DNA from: Bauldia litoralis
GTDB lineage: Bacteria > Pseudomonadota > Alphaproteobacteria > Rhizobiales > Kaistiaceae
NCBI RefSeq assembly: GCF_900104485.1
Contig: NZ_FMXQ01000011.1
Coordinates: 109,197-173,196 of the forward strand
Direction of reading: 5' to 3'
DNA: 64,000 nt
Each line of letters starts with the position of its first letter. The stretch's first letter is position 1. A program made the position numbers and the translations under genes. The notes under the pieces are model-generated. The model saw nothing but the letters and a program-made list of their open reading frames with translations. It was not told the DNA's origin and did not search any database. Below are positions 25,340-35,142 of this stretch, piece by piece.

Positions 25340-25502
25340 GAAATTCAATGCCTTGGAGCAAGCGACCGCGGCGCCTGCCGCGACGGCAATCTGCCAAACT
25401 CGTCAGTCGGTTACAAGGCGCGACCTGACGGGGCTCGCCAGACCCCGGCGCATCTCAGGAGCCGGACTGCCGGGGCCGTCCGGCCTGGCCGCGCCGGCTT
25501 CC

Positions 25503-26522
25503 CTACCGCTTCTTGCCGTCCTTCAAGGCAGCGGCGGACATCTCGATCGCGGCGGCGACAAGTTCGGAGGCTGCAGGCGTTTCGGATCGCACAGCCGGGG
25601 CGACCGGAGCTTCGAAGATCGTCCGGCCACCAAAGAAGTCTGCCGAGAGCCTGTCGATCTCATCGCGAAGCGACGCAGTCAGTCGGGCGGCTTCGTCGGC
25701 GGTCAACCGCTGCCCGGAGCCCTTGAACTTGCGCGATACAAAGCGCCGATAGAAGCCGGGTCGAGCCTCACCGGCCTCCGCATACCGTCGATTGACCGCG
25801 AGGAGCAGGTGCTGGCCCAGCGGCGCGATCGACGTGTTGGCCGATTTTCCGCCACTGGCGTCAGACGGCGCAATGTCGATACCGAGGATCGCGTGGAGGA
25901 AATCGAGGACCACATCCTCGCGATGAAGCAGCGGTCGGCTGAACTCGCGCACCGTTACTGCATCGGCACCGAACACGTCGCGCCACAGGCTGAGCTTCGT
26001 CCAGTAGGACAGCGCCTGACGCTGATGGGCCGCAAAGTCGGCGAGATCCCTGGTGCCGCCCATCTTCAGGTGCGTCGAATAGGAGCTTTCGACGAAACTG
26101 GTCGGGGCCCTCACGTAAGCGACGATCCGGACCCGATCGAAATGGCGGGAGAGAAAAGCCTTTAACGTGCCGACAAGCGCTTCGGTCGACAGGAATAGGT
26201 ACAGGGCCTCGTCGGAAATGACGACGCGGTCGGGCGTGGCGACCTTCATCTCAGCTTCGAAAGACTCGAGGAAATTCTGCCGATAGCGCTCCCTGTCGGC
26301 GGTGGTCTTCAGGTTCAGGACCTTGTCGAAACCGGCGCCGGCGCGGTCGACGGGCAGCACCGAGAGGACCAGCCCCCGCTGTCGGCGTTGCTTGCCCACC
26401 TCCCGTCCCGTCACCGGGTAGAGGACGCCGTGCTCTGCCAGAAGCGCCTCGTTTCCAGCGAGGAACTTCTGGATCGAGGTCGTCCCGGTCTTCGGCGTCC
26501 CGATGTGGAGAATGGCTTCCAA
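25503..26522 (-). CDS. Sulfotransferase-like P-loop protein, glycan island gene 4
   Basis: A 339-residue protein of the same type as the 22671 gene: HIGTPKTGTTSIQKFL at residues 6-21 and IVAYVRAPTSFVESSYST in the middle, the position of the 3'-phosphate site. The start is TTG 26522, supported by AGAGG 7 nt upstream and by the conserved N-terminus beginning four residues later. The last 35 residues are Ala-rich and probably disordered. The gene diverges from the 26752 gene over 229 nt that must carry promoters for both directions. Confidence 0.78.
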   Translation of the reverse strand: MEAILHIGTPKTGTTSIQKFLAGNEALLAEHGVLYPVTGREVGKQRRQRGLVLSVLPVDRAGAGFDKVLNLKTTADRERYRQNFLESFEAEMKVATPDRVVISDEALYLFLSTEALVGTLKAFLSRHFDRVRIVAYVRAPTSFVESSYSTHLKMGGTRDLADFAAHQRQALSYWTKLSLWRDVFGADAVTVREFSRPLLHREDVVLDFLHAILGIDIAPSDASGGKSANTSIAPLGQHLLLAVNRRYAEAGEARPGFYRRFVSRKFKGSGQRLTADEAARLTASLRDEIDRLSADFFGGRTIFEAPVAPAVRSETPAASELVAAAIEMSAAALKDGKKR

Positions 26523-26751
26523 GTTTCGCCTCTTTCACGGCAACAGGCGGCACGAACTCCGGGTCGGTCCGGGGCCGGGCGGCGCCAACGGGTCCCGAAC
26601 CGATCGGATTCCGGCCCGTGGCCCGCAGTTTCCGCAGCCTCGACCCTGCCGTCCATGCCAACTAGCCCCGACGGGGGTGCATGGTCTAGAAAGAAGCGCA
26701 CGTCAACGGCGGCCTTCAGCGCGCCGCGAACCAAGAGAATGTCGCAAGTCG

Positions 26752-27468
26752 ATGATCGCCAGCTTCGAGCACAACTTCATATTCATCAAGACCCGCAAGA
26801 CAGGGGGAACGACCGTCGAGATCGCGCTGACGCCGTCCTGCGGGCCCCGCGATATCCTGACGCCGATCACGATGGAAGACGAACTGCTCCGGCTCCAGGA
26901 AGGCAAGGTGGCCGCCCGCAACTATGTCGACGACCCGGCGCTCGAAGCCGAAATCGCCGCCGCCGTGCTCCAGCAGGATGCCGCCAGGGTTCGCAAGCTG
27001 AAACGCCGGTCCGGACGCCAGGGCGGGCTGCACAATCACTCCCCGGCAAGCAAGATCCGGAGCAAGCTGCCAAAGGACTTCTGGGACAAGGCGTTCAAGT
27101 TCACGGTGGAGCGCCACCCCTATGAAAAGGTCGTCTCCGGTGTCTACTGGGGCAGCCGCAACGACAGCCCAGACGATTTCTCCAAGCTCATCGACGAGAA
27201 GGTGGCCAAGCGGCCGGAAGACCTGAAGCTTTATTCCATCGGCGACGATGTGGTCGTGGACGAAATCCTGAGGCAGGAGACCCTGGAGGCCGATCTCGCC
27301 CGGCTCGCCGAGAAGTTCGGCCTGGAGTTGCCGCCGCGCCTTCCCAAGGCAAAAGGTGCCTTCCGGATGGATCGCCGCCCCGCCCACGAGATCCTCACCC
27401 CGGCGCAGAAGGCGGTCATCTACGAGCGCCACCGCAAGACATTCGACCTGCTCGGCTACGAGCCCTGA
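26752..27468 (+). CDS. Sulfotransferase-family-2-like protein, glycan island gene 5
   Basis: A 238-residue protein starting ASFEHNFIFIKTRKTGGTTV, a family-2 sulfotransferase donor loop in which Lys-Thr replaces the more common Pro-Lys. The 3'-phosphate region is FTVERHPYEKVVSGVYWGS (about 118-136). It is closely similar in layout to the next gene (27574-28287): NRYRFILIKTRKTAGSS and PVRDPFDKVVSWYW. The two are probably tandem paralogues. Start ATG 26752 has only a weak ribosome site; no better in-frame start is seen. Confidence 0.78.
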   Translation: MIASFEHNFIFIKTRKTGGTTVEIALTPSCGPRDILTPITMEDELLRLQEGKVAARNYVDDPALEAEIAAAVLQQDAARVRKLKRRSGRQGGLHNHSPASKIRSKLPKDFWDKAFKFTVERHPYEKVVSGVYWGSRNDSPDDFSKLIDEKVAKRPEDLKLYSIGDDVVVDEILRQETLEADLARLAEKFGLELPPRLPKAKGAFRMDRRPAHEILTPAQKAVIYERHRKTFDLLGYEP

Positions 27469-27573
27469 GGCAAGACTCCGGCGCAGCCGAGCGACCGGCT
27501 CGATTCCCCTGGTCGAAGGTTTGTATTGCCGGGCTCTCCTTCGTATGACCGGGAGAGCAACACGGGAAACGAA

Positions 27574-28287
27574 ATGCTGGTTTCGAACAGGTACCGCTTC
27601 ATCCTCATCAAGACGCGCAAGACGGCCGGCTCCAGCCTGGAGGGGCTGCTCCAGCCGTTCTGCGTGCCCGATGGCTTTCAGGTGAGCCACAGCGCCGATG
27701 AAATCGTCACGGACGCTGGCATCGTCGGTGCCCGAGCCGGCGGCGAGAGCAGCCGAGGCCATGGCGCCCACATGTCGGCGAAGGGGATCCGCAAGGCGGT
27801 GGGTCCCGGGACCTTCGATTCCTTCACCAAGATCGTTCCGGTCCGCGACCCCTTCGACAAGGTCGTATCCTGGTACTGGCACGTCATGCCGCAGGACACC
27901 AAGGATCGCGTCTCGCAGGATTTCGCCGACGCCCGATCCCTCTTCCGCGACTGGCTGCGCATGCGGCCGTCGCTCAATACCGACGAGAAATTCTACAAGG
28001 TCGGCAAGCGCCCGTTCGACTGCTTCCTTGTTCGCTACGAGCACCTCTCCGAGGACATCGAGTCGCTGTCCCGCAAGCTCGGCGTTCCCCTCGACCTCAA
28101 GTCGCTGCCGCAGTGGAAGACCGCCACCCGGCTCCACCGGGATCGCGATACCGCGGAATATTACGACAAGCGTACGGCCGACATCGTCCGAAGCAAGTTC
28201 GCCTACGATTTCGACAATTTCGGCTACGATAGAAACAGCGTCCATCCCGCCCGGTCGCACGCCGACGCCGCCGATTCGCCGGCCTGA
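27574..28287 (+). CDS. Sulfotransferase-family-2-like protein, glycan island gene 6
   Basis: A 237-residue paralogue of the preceding protein, with donor loop FILIKTRKTAGSSLEGL (residues 9-25) and 3'-phosphate site IVPVRDPFDKVVSWYW (about 88-103). No signal peptide. ATG 27574 has a GGGAAA stretch upstream. It is followed after 31 nt by the sulfotransferase-glycosyltransferase fusion, so genes 5-7 form one rightward transcript. Confidence 0.8.
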   Translation: MLVSNRYRFILIKTRKTAGSSLEGLLQPFCVPDGFQVSHSADEIVTDAGIVGARAGGESSRGHGAHMSAKGIRKAVGPGTFDSFTKIVPVRDPFDKVVSWYWHVMPQDTKDRVSQDFADARSLFRDWLRMRPSLNTDEKFYKVGKRPFDCFLVRYEHLSEDIESLSRKLGVPLDLKSLPQWKTATRLHRDRDTAEYYDKRTADIVRSKFAYDFDNFGYDRNSVHPARSHADAADSPA

Positions 28288-28318
28288 TCAACAGCTCGAA
28301 CTCAAAGCGCGGTTCACG

Positions 28319-30208
28319 ATGCCCCTGTGCAGAATCCTCGATCGACTGGTCCTCTTCGTCCATATCCCGAAGGCCGGGGGAACGAGCATCGAGCGCTTTC
28401 TTGCCGCGTCCGGGCAGATAGCGCTCCTCCATGGCCGCAAGATCCGCGGCATGAACATGACTCCGCAGCACATCCATGCCGCGATCTACGAGAAGATCCT
28501 GCCGGAACAATTCTACGACTATTCCTTCTGCGTCGTGAGGAACCCCTTCGACCGCCTCGCCAGCGAATACATCATGCGCGACGCCTCGGAGCATTCCTTC
28601 GACGACTGGGTGAGCAACATATTCAAGGAATACGCCACCGATCCGTTCATCCACGACAATCACATCCGGCCGCAGTCGGAATTCCTGCTGCCGAGCATCG
28701 AGGTCTTTCGCTTCGAGGACGGAATCCGCAACATCCTCAGCCGGGTCGCCCTGCATCTCGATCTCGAGCCGCCGACCGGCGACGTCCACCAGCGCAAGAG
28801 CCCGCCGACCCAGATCACCGCGTCGGAGGAGACGTTGCGGCTCATCGAGGACTTTTATGCGGTCGACCTGAAGGCCTTTGGCTATAGCCGCGAGAATTCG
28901 GTCCGCTTCGGTCGCGGACCGGACCGGAAGCCGGAAGACACCGAGGTCCTGCAGCCCTGGAACCGCCCGGCCAAACCATCGAACGGTTCAGGCAAGCCGC
29001 TCTCCATCGCCATCTTCGTTCCGTGGATCACGAAGGGTCGCGGCGGGACCGAGAGCGTCGGCGCGATGGTCGCCAACGGCATGGCGGAGCGCGGTCATGC
29101 GGTGAACATCCACACCTTCGACGACGGTCACGGCGAGCCGACATGGCCGCTCCGTCCGGAAATCTCCGTCAGTTGGCATCCGGAAACGGATTCGGAGGCC
29201 TCCGACAGCCAGCTCCTGATGGAACTCGCCCTCCAGGCGCCGGATGTCATCGTCGGCCTGCATATGAACCGCGCCTGCTTCCGCTATGTCTACTGCTCCT
29301 ACAAGCTCAACTGCCCGGTTCTGCTGTCGGAGCACACCGATCCGAATTTCGCCGATGAGACCGGGGTCCTGCTCAACGCCGAGCGCGAGCGCATCTTTGC
29401 CGGTGCCGACCGCATCCACCTGCTGACCGACGATTTCCGCGACGAGCTTCCGCCGCATCTTCGGCTGCGGGCAACGGTCATTCCGAACACCGTCACCCCG
29501 GCCCGGCGCCAGGCCGACCCGGTTGGCGAGGAGGGGCAGATCAAGACCATTCTCTGCGTCGCCCGGCTGGTTCCCCGCAAGAATGTCGGAACCCTCGTCG
29601 CAGCGTTCGCCAGGGTCGCCGCCGCCGATCCGGATTGGCAATTGCGGATCGTCGGCTACGGCGCGCAGCTTGACCCGCTGCGGGCGCAGGCCGACATGCT
29701 CGGGGTCGGCTCGCGCGTGATCTTCGAGGGCCGCAAGGAGAATGCGTACCCCTTCTACGAGACCGCGCAACTGGTGGTCCTGCCCTCCTACGCGGAAGGC
29801 CTGCCGCTGGCGCCGCTGGAAGCGATGGCGCATGGTCTTCCGAGCATCGGATTCAGCGACTGCAGCGGCATCCCCATCCTGATCGATAACGGCGTCACCG
29901 GGCTCCATGTCGCGCGCGAAGACCAGGTCGAGAGCCTTGCCGAGGGTATCGGGCGTCTGATGCAGGATCCGGCGCTGCGGTCATCGATGGGTATCGCCGC
30001 CAAGGCCCGCTACGACACGATGTTCGCCCCGAATCTCGTCCTCGATCGCTGGGAGTCGCTGATTCAGCAAACAGCCGCCGCGCGGCCGCAATCCTTCTCG
30101 ATCAAGGCCATTTCGGGCGCCATCGAGTCGCGCGTTGCGATCCAGTCAGCGCTGGAAGTCGGGCCGACCCGCTACTTCGCCGGAATGAGTCCCGCCGCCG
30201 AAAACTAG
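28319..30208 (+). CDS. Two-domain sulfotransferase - GT4 glycosyltransferase fusion
   Basis: A 629-residue fusion. Residues 1-195 are a family-2 sulfotransferase: FVHIPKAGGTSIERFL (donor loop, 13-28) and CVVRNPFDRLASEYIMR (3'-phosphate site, 71-87). After a charged linker (about 196-226), residues 227-610 are a GT-B glycosyltransferase of family 4: IAIFVPWITKGRGGTESV, ILCVARLVPRKNVGTLVAAF, then the donor-binding LPSYAEGLPLAPLEAMAHG. One polypeptide could thus add a sugar and a sulfate to one growing chain. The reading frame is continuous and I see no frameshift. It converges on the three-module gene with 20 nt between. Confidence 0.88.
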   Translation: MPLCRILDRLVLFVHIPKAGGTSIERFLAASGQIALLHGRKIRGMNMTPQHIHAAIYEKILPEQFYDYSFCVVRNPFDRLASEYIMRDASEHSFDDWVSNIFKEYATDPFIHDNHIRPQSEFLLPSIEVFRFEDGIRNILSRVALHLDLEPPTGDVHQRKSPPTQITASEETLRLIEDFYAVDLKAFGYSRENSVRFGRGPDRKPEDTEVLQPWNRPAKPSNGSGKPLSIAIFVPWITKGRGGTESVGAMVANGMAERGHAVNIHTFDDGHGEPTWPLRPEISVSWHPETDSEASDSQLLMELALQAPDVIVGLHMNRACFRYVYCSYKLNCPVLLSEHTDPNFADETGVLLNAERERIFAGADRIHLLTDDFRDELPPHLRLRATVIPNTVTPARRQADPVGEEGQIKTILCVARLVPRKNVGTLVAAFARVAAADPDWQLRIVGYGAQLDPLRAQADMLGVGSRVIFEGRKENAYPFYETAQLVVLPSYAEGLPLAPLEAMAHGLPSIGFSDCSGIPILIDNGVTGLHVAREDQVESLAEGIGRLMQDPALRSSMGIAAKARYDTMFAPNLVLDRWESLIQQTAAARPQSFSIKAISGAIESRVAIQSALEVGPTRYFAGMSPAAEN

Positions 30209-30228
30209 GCGACGCGTCGGCCCCAGTC

Positions 30229-33200
30229 TCAGCCGCGCAGGAGAAGCATCAGCCGGTCCCTGACCGACAGGTTGGCCCTGAGGACCCCGCGTCCGTGCCG
30301 CCGCAGCACGTAGGCAAGAACCCGGCGCTTGCTCAGGCGCTTGCTGGCAACTTCCTTCTTCACGACATCGAGCTTGCGCGGATCGACCTGGCCCTCGGCG
30401 AGCAAAAGGCCGACCGCAACGATCTGGGAATTCGGCAGTTTGCGGATTGCGTCGAGGCTCTTCTCGATCCGCCGCCCCTCGATCTCGACGAAGGCGGCCG
30501 ACCGGCTGCCGCCGGACCCGCGCTGTCCTGCCAGCACCGGGGCTTCCTTCTCCGCCGACGCGGCGGACACGGCGCTGGCCTCCAGGGCATCGCCGTCGAT
30601 CGACGGCAGGCCCGGTCGGGCGATTTCGTTGTAGGCAGCCACGATCGCGCCAACGGTTTCGGCCCGCAATTCCGGCGCCGAGTCTGCATCGACCGGATCG
30701 ACGTCCAGTTCGGCGAACAGGCCCTCCCTGCCGAGGAATTCCCGCGCGATCCAGGCGTTCCCCTCGCGGACACGCTCCAGGATCCGGCGTCGTTCCGCGG
30801 CCGACAGGATGGAGGCATTCATCGCCGCGGCGCTTGGCTCCCCGCCCTCGCGAAAGATCTCGTGCGCCCTCTGGACAAAGGTCAGGTAGGCGGCGTCATC
30901 CGGAAATGGCAGGTCGTTGAACGACCGCAGCGTCTCGACCTCGGCCTTGGACAGCTTCAGTTCGTTCCGCATCTCCGGCGTCGGCTCGATCAGCCCCGAC
31001 TTGTCGATGCCGAGTTCCTTGATGAAGTCGTCGAGGATGACGCCCTGCCGGATCCCGCTCCGCTCGACCGGGCGGACATGGACCTTTTCCTTCGGAAGCT
31101 TTTCGAGCCAGCGGCGCAGGAACTGCTCATAGTCGAGCCGGTCCTGTGTCCACCGCGTCGCCAGCCAGTCTTCGGGCCTCGACGAGATGCGACCGAGCGC
31201 GCCGCCGCCAGCAAATTCGGCGTATTGCGAATTCGCCCAGTCGTCCTGCCGCCGGAAATAGATGAGCAGTTCCGGATTGAAGTCGCGCAGATAGTCGACC
31301 AGCACCTCGGTGCCGCCGGACAGGAAGCTGCCCTCACTGCTGATGACGATCGTGTGGATCTGCGGCCCAAGCAGCGCCAGGCCGTTCTCCAGCGCGATCC
31401 GCATCTCGGGATCGTCCCGCCGCGCCGATTTGAAGAACTGGCTGTGGCCGCCGATCTTGTGGGGGCGGCCCGGCTGGCGATAAACGCCGAATTCTGGCGT
31501 CCACACACCCCGACGGATCAGGGCCGGCCGGTTCTGGTCAAGGAAATGCTGGACGAAACTGCTGCCGGTCTTCGATGCACCGGCATGAATGATCACCCGC
31601 AGCGAGGGATTGCGCTGTTCCTTGCCGGCTGCCGGTGTTTGCGGAAGCGCGGGGCGGTACTGGGCATAGCGGTTGAGGGCGGCGACCAGCAGTGGATCCG
31701 CGTCGCTGTCAAAAAGGCCGTAGACAGTCTCGGCCGGGATGGGCCGAAGCGCCGCCGCAGCCGCCAGCAGGTCCGGACGATTGCGGCGAGCCGCCTCGAC
31801 GATCAGGCCATAGACGCCTTCGTCAAACCGCGCGTTGTCGACCGCCTCCGGCGTCTTCAGCAGGTCGGCGCTCGTCAGGCCGCTCGACACGATAATCTCC
31901 GACCATCGCGCCAGGAATTTCTCCCGCGTCGGCTTGTCGGCCTGCATGACCGTCGCATAGGGGAAGCCGAAGAACACGTACTGGATGTACTGGGAGAGCG
32001 TGAACCGGAAATGGTAGTTCAGCGCATGCCCCGGTTCGCCGGCGCCTTTCTCGCTGAACAGCTTGACGACTTCGGCAAAGTTGCGCGTGTGGTTCTCGAC
32101 GTCGCCGATCGACTTGGCGCGCCGCGCCGTCGACCCGCCGCGGACCCGGTAGACGAGCCCTCGCTCGGCCGACGTCGATATCGACGACGCGTTGAGGAGC
32201 GCCTTGAGCAGGAACGGCCGCTCTTCCCATTGCGTCGTCGTGAAACGAACCTCGTTGTCCTCGAGGAAATCGCGCCGGTAAAGGAAGTTCCAGAAGTGGC
32301 GATTGTGGAGGATTTCCGGATGCTCGGCGAAACCGACTCCATGGAGTTCCCCGCCGAAATGGGACTCTGTCCTGTCCTGCCGTTCGCGGACCGGACCGTC
32401 CGCTTCCTTTTCGACCAGTTCGAAGGACTTGCCGGCCCGCACCATGTCGGCCTTGTCCTTGCGCGCCATCGCCACGAGCCGGGCCAGCAATTCGGGATCG
32501 CGGAGGTAGTCGTCGCCGTCGAGAAAGAAGACGTACTCGCCGCGGGCCGCGTCGAGCGCCTTGTTGCGCGCGAAGCCCTGCCCGACATTCTGGCGGAGGA
32601 TAATCGGTCGGATGCGCGGATCGTCGATCACCAGTTGATCGACGATGTCCTGCGAGTCGTCCGGGGTGCAATCGTTGACCGGAATGATCTCGATGTTGCG
32701 CAACGTCTGCGCCTGCACCGAAGCGATGCACTCCTCGATGTACTTTTCGACGCCATGGACCGGGATGACGACCGAAACCTCGGGCGTGTCGACGCCGAGG
32801 GCGGCGGTCGGCTGATGTGAACGGTGGCGCACGATATAGTCCAGAACCTGTTCTACGGTCGCTTCATCGGCCGAGTCCGGCGTGAAGTACCGGGTGTACC
32901 AGATGTAGAAATAATGGAAAAACTCGACGATCGACCGTTGCCGGTGGCGGTGCGGAACCGGTTTCCGGTCCTCCGTGAACCCCCAGCCGGCATAGATCGG
33001 CACCCCGAAGCAGATGACGTGCTTGCCCGCCATCGCGGCCTCGAAGCCCATCTGGCTGCTTGCCACATAGACCTTGTCGACGACATCGAAGACAACGAAG
33101 GGATTGACCGGGCGTCGCAGAAAACGGACCCGGCCGCTGTCGACCATCCCTGAATAGAAGCCTTCCCGCTTGCCCCGCTGCTCCAGCGAATCCGGATGCG

Positions 33201-33984
33201 TCTTGACGATGATCTCGGCATCCGGGTTCTCGCGGATGGCCGAAAGAAGCATGTTCTGGAACGTGTCCTCGTCGGCGCCGCCATAGATCGTCGAGGCATC
33301 GGCGAAGGACTGGTCGACGACCAGCACGCGACGGCTGTAGCCGGGGGAGAAGGCTGGCAGGTTGAACGGCTGGTTGTTGTACTTGGAAACACGCTCGGCG
33401 AGAATCCTGTCGATCGCCGCCCTGGCGCGCTTCTCCTCGGCATGCGAGAGCGCGGCCGCCGAATTGAGCTTGCGCGCAATCCGCCCGGGATAGTCGCTCA
33501 TGAAGTAATGGGCGATGTCGTCATAAACATAGCCGAGGCAGGCGTGCCGGGGATCCTGCCCCCGGAACGATGCGGTCCACGACGCAACGGAGGCGAGGTA
33601 GCCGGTGTCCATCAACAGGACGGAACTGGAGCCCTCCAGCGACTGGAAGACGCGCACGCAGCCGGGATGCGAATGATAGCCGGGCGGCAGGACCGAGCCA
33701 CCGACAACGAAATTCTCGGCGTCTTCCCAGCCCGCTTCGTCGATGGCGGTCGCGGACCGGAACATCTTGAGCAGGCTCGTGCCGAACGTGACCTTGAGAT
33801 AGGTTTCGGGAAATCCGATCGACACCGACTTCGCCCGCCACTGGTCGACAATATCGCGAATATCGGCATCCGCCGGAGCATACTTCTGCCGCCGCCGGAT
33901 ATGGCCGATGAACGTCTTGAAGACCGACTCCTCGTCGCGTGCTGCCTGGGTGGCCCCGGTCTTTGCGTTGTCGGTCAGCGTCAT
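30229..33984 (-). CDS. Three-module protein: KpsC-like glycosyltransferase + GT2 + sulfotransferase-like domain
   Basis: A 1251-residue cytoplasmic protein. Residues about 90-370 resemble KpsC/KpsS capsule glycosyltransferases (Capsule_synth): IIVKTHPDS (258-266), SQMGFEAAMAGKHVICFG and PIYAGWGFTEDR (329-340). Residues 401-640 are a GT2 domain: VSVVIPVHGVEKYIEECIAS, then VFFLDGDDYLRDPEL with the metal-binding DxD (489-491). Residues 795-1251 begin with a P-loop VIIHAGASKTGSSFVQHFL and contain ELLIYFRRQDDWANSQYAEF, as in the sulfotransferase-like genes nearby. No membrane segments. It probably builds a repeat unit, perhaps on a Kdo-type linker, and modifies it; activity of each module is inferred. 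Confidence 0.85.
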   Translation of the reverse strand: MTLTDNAKTGATQAARDEESVFKTFIGHIRRRQKYAPADADIRDIVDQWRAKSVSIGFPETYLKVTFGTSLLKMFRSATAIDEAGWEDAENFVVGGSVLPPGYHSHPGCVRVFQSLEGSSSVLLMDTGYLASVASWTASFRGQDPRHACLGYVYDDIAHYFMSDYPGRIARKLNSAAALSHAEEKRARAAIDRILAERVSKYNNQPFNLPAFSPGYSRRVLVVDQSFADASTIYGGADEDTFQNMLLSAIRENPDAEIIVKTHPDSLEQRGKREGFYSGMVDSGRVRFLRRPVNPFVVFDVVDKVYVASSQMGFEAAMAGKHVICFGVPIYAGWGFTEDRKPVPHRHRQRSIVEFFHYFYIWYTRYFTPDSADEATVEQVLDYIVRHRSHQPTAALGVDTPEVSVVIPVHGVEKYIEECIASVQAQTLRNIEIIPVNDCTPDDSQDIVDQLVIDDPRIRPIILRQNVGQGFARNKALDAARGEYVFFLDGDDYLRDPELLARLVAMARKDKADMVRAGKSFELVEKEADGPVRERQDRTESHFGGELHGVGFAEHPEILHNRHFWNFLYRRDFLEDNEVRFTTTQWEERPFLLKALLNASSISTSAERGLVYRVRGGSTARRAKSIGDVENHTRNFAEVVKLFSEKGAGEPGHALNYHFRFTLSQYIQYVFFGFPYATVMQADKPTREKFLARWSEIIVSSGLTSADLLKTPEAVDNARFDEGVYGLIVEAARRNRPDLLAAAAALRPIPAETVYGLFDSDADPLLVAALNRYAQYRPALPQTPAAGKEQRNPSLRVIIHAGASKTGSSFVQHFLDQNRPALIRRGVWTPEFGVYRQPGRPHKIGGHSQFFKSARRDDPEMRIALENGLALLGPQIHTIVISSEGSFLSGGTEVLVDYLRDFNPELLIYFRRQDDWANSQYAEFAGGGALGRISSRPEDWLATRWTQDRLDYEQFLRRWLEKLPKEKVHVRPVERSGIRQGVILDDFIKELGIDKSGLIEPTPEMRNELKLSKAEVETLRSFNDLPFPDDAAYLTFVQRAHEIFREGGEPSAAAMNASILSAAERRRILERVREGNAWIAREFLGREGLFAELDVDPVDADSAPELRAETVGAIVAAYNEIARPGLPSIDGDALEASAVSAASAEKEAPVLAGQRGSGGSRSAAFVEIEGRRIEKSLDAIRKLPNSQIVAVGLLLAEGQVDPRKLDVVKKEVASKRLSKRRVLAYVLRRHGRGVLRANLSVRDRLMLLLRG

Positions 33985-34170
33985 TCAATCCAGCCGTGCT
34001 CTGGTCACCGGGAAACATGCGTCCCGCCCCAGCCTGGCGGCTCAGGGTCGCGAACGTTTTAGGACGGACAAGCCGACCGCCACAAGGCTTGCTATTCGAA
34101 GCTTGACTCCCTGCCGGCCGGCGGGGATGTACCGACGCTTGGGACGTCGACACCGCGAGAGGTAACACAA

Positions 34171-35124
34171 TTGGGCCGGGCAGACCGAACATCGAATGCG
34201 GGAGCGTCACGGCCACCCGAAATCCCCGAAATGCCGCGGATGCTGGCCGAGGGCCCTGCCCGTGGTCCCGACTTCATCTGCATCGGTGCGCAGAAGGGCG
34301 GCACCCGCTGGCTTTTCGACCAGCTCGATCACCATCCCCAGTTCTGGATGCCGCCGATCAAGGAATTGCACTATTTCGACCTGAGCGACCGGTTTCTCAA
34401 GAAAGCCGTCCCCCTTTACCAGCGCGCCAGGACAAGCATCGACGACGCCAATCGCCGGCGCGACCGCGCCCACGAACGCCGCCTCGAAGCCGTAGACGTC
34501 GACTGGCTCGCCGCGCGAATCTGGCTGAACGAGCGGCCGATCGACTTCGACCGCTACGCGCGTCTGTTCAATCCCCGAGGCGATCGCCTGTCCGGGGACA
34601 TCTGCCCGCCCTATGCGATCGTCCCCGACGATCGGGCGCAGGCGATCCGCCAGAGGTTTCCGGACGCGCGCATCGTTTATCTCGCTCGCGACCCCATCGC
34701 CCGCTTCTGGTCGCAATACTGCATGCTGGTGCGCCGGAACGAGCGAAAGGACCCCGCCGCCCTCGAGCAGGTCGAGCGCTTCGCCCGCAAGGGCAACGGC
34801 GTCCAGCATTCGAGCATCCGCGAGGTTGTCGCCCGCTGGCGCAGGTCGCCGGACGACGACGCCTTCGGCCTCTTCTTCTTCGACGATCTCAAGGCCGATG
34901 CGATTTCGCTCCGCGGCCGAATCCTGAACTTTCTCGGCGCCGACCCGGGACAGGAGAGCGGCGGGCTGTCGACCGACTTCAATCGCAAGAAGGAGCAGGC
35001 CAAGGTCGAGATGACCGACCAGGTTCGCGACTACCTGGTGCCGCTCTTCGCCGACGAGATCAGGGGATGCGCCGCGGAATTCGGCGGGCCTGCCCTCGAA
35101 TGGGTGCGAAAATACGGTCTCTGA
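34171..35124 (+). CDS. Sulfotransferase, glycan island gene 9
   Basis: A 317-residue Sulfotransfer_1-type protein: donor loop FICIGAQKGGTRWLFDQL (about 35-52), KELHYFDLSD following the substrate strand, and IVYLARDPIARFWSQY (3'-phosphate site, about 168-183). This is close in type to heparan N-deacetylase/sulfotransferase-like bacterial proteins. The start is TTG 34171, preceded by AGAGG at 7 nt; ATG codons about 20 residues in are alternatives without a ribosome site. It diverges from the three-module gene (186 nt) and converges on the next sulfotransferase (18 nt). Confidence 0.87.
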   Translation: MGRADRTSNAGASRPPEIPEMPRMLAEGPARGPDFICIGAQKGGTRWLFDQLDHHPQFWMPPIKELHYFDLSDRFLKKAVPLYQRARTSIDDANRRRDRAHERRLEAVDVDWLAARIWLNERPIDFDRYARLFNPRGDRLSGDICPPYAIVPDDRAQAIRQRFPDARIVYLARDPIARFWSQYCMLVRRNERKDPAALEQVERFARKGNGVQHSSIREVVARWRRSPDDDAFGLFFFDDLKADAISLRGRILNFLGADPGQESGGLSTDFNRKKEQAKVEMTDQVRDYLVPLFADEIRGCAAEFGGPALEWVRKYGL

Positions 35125-35142
35125 CCGATAGAATCAAGCGCT

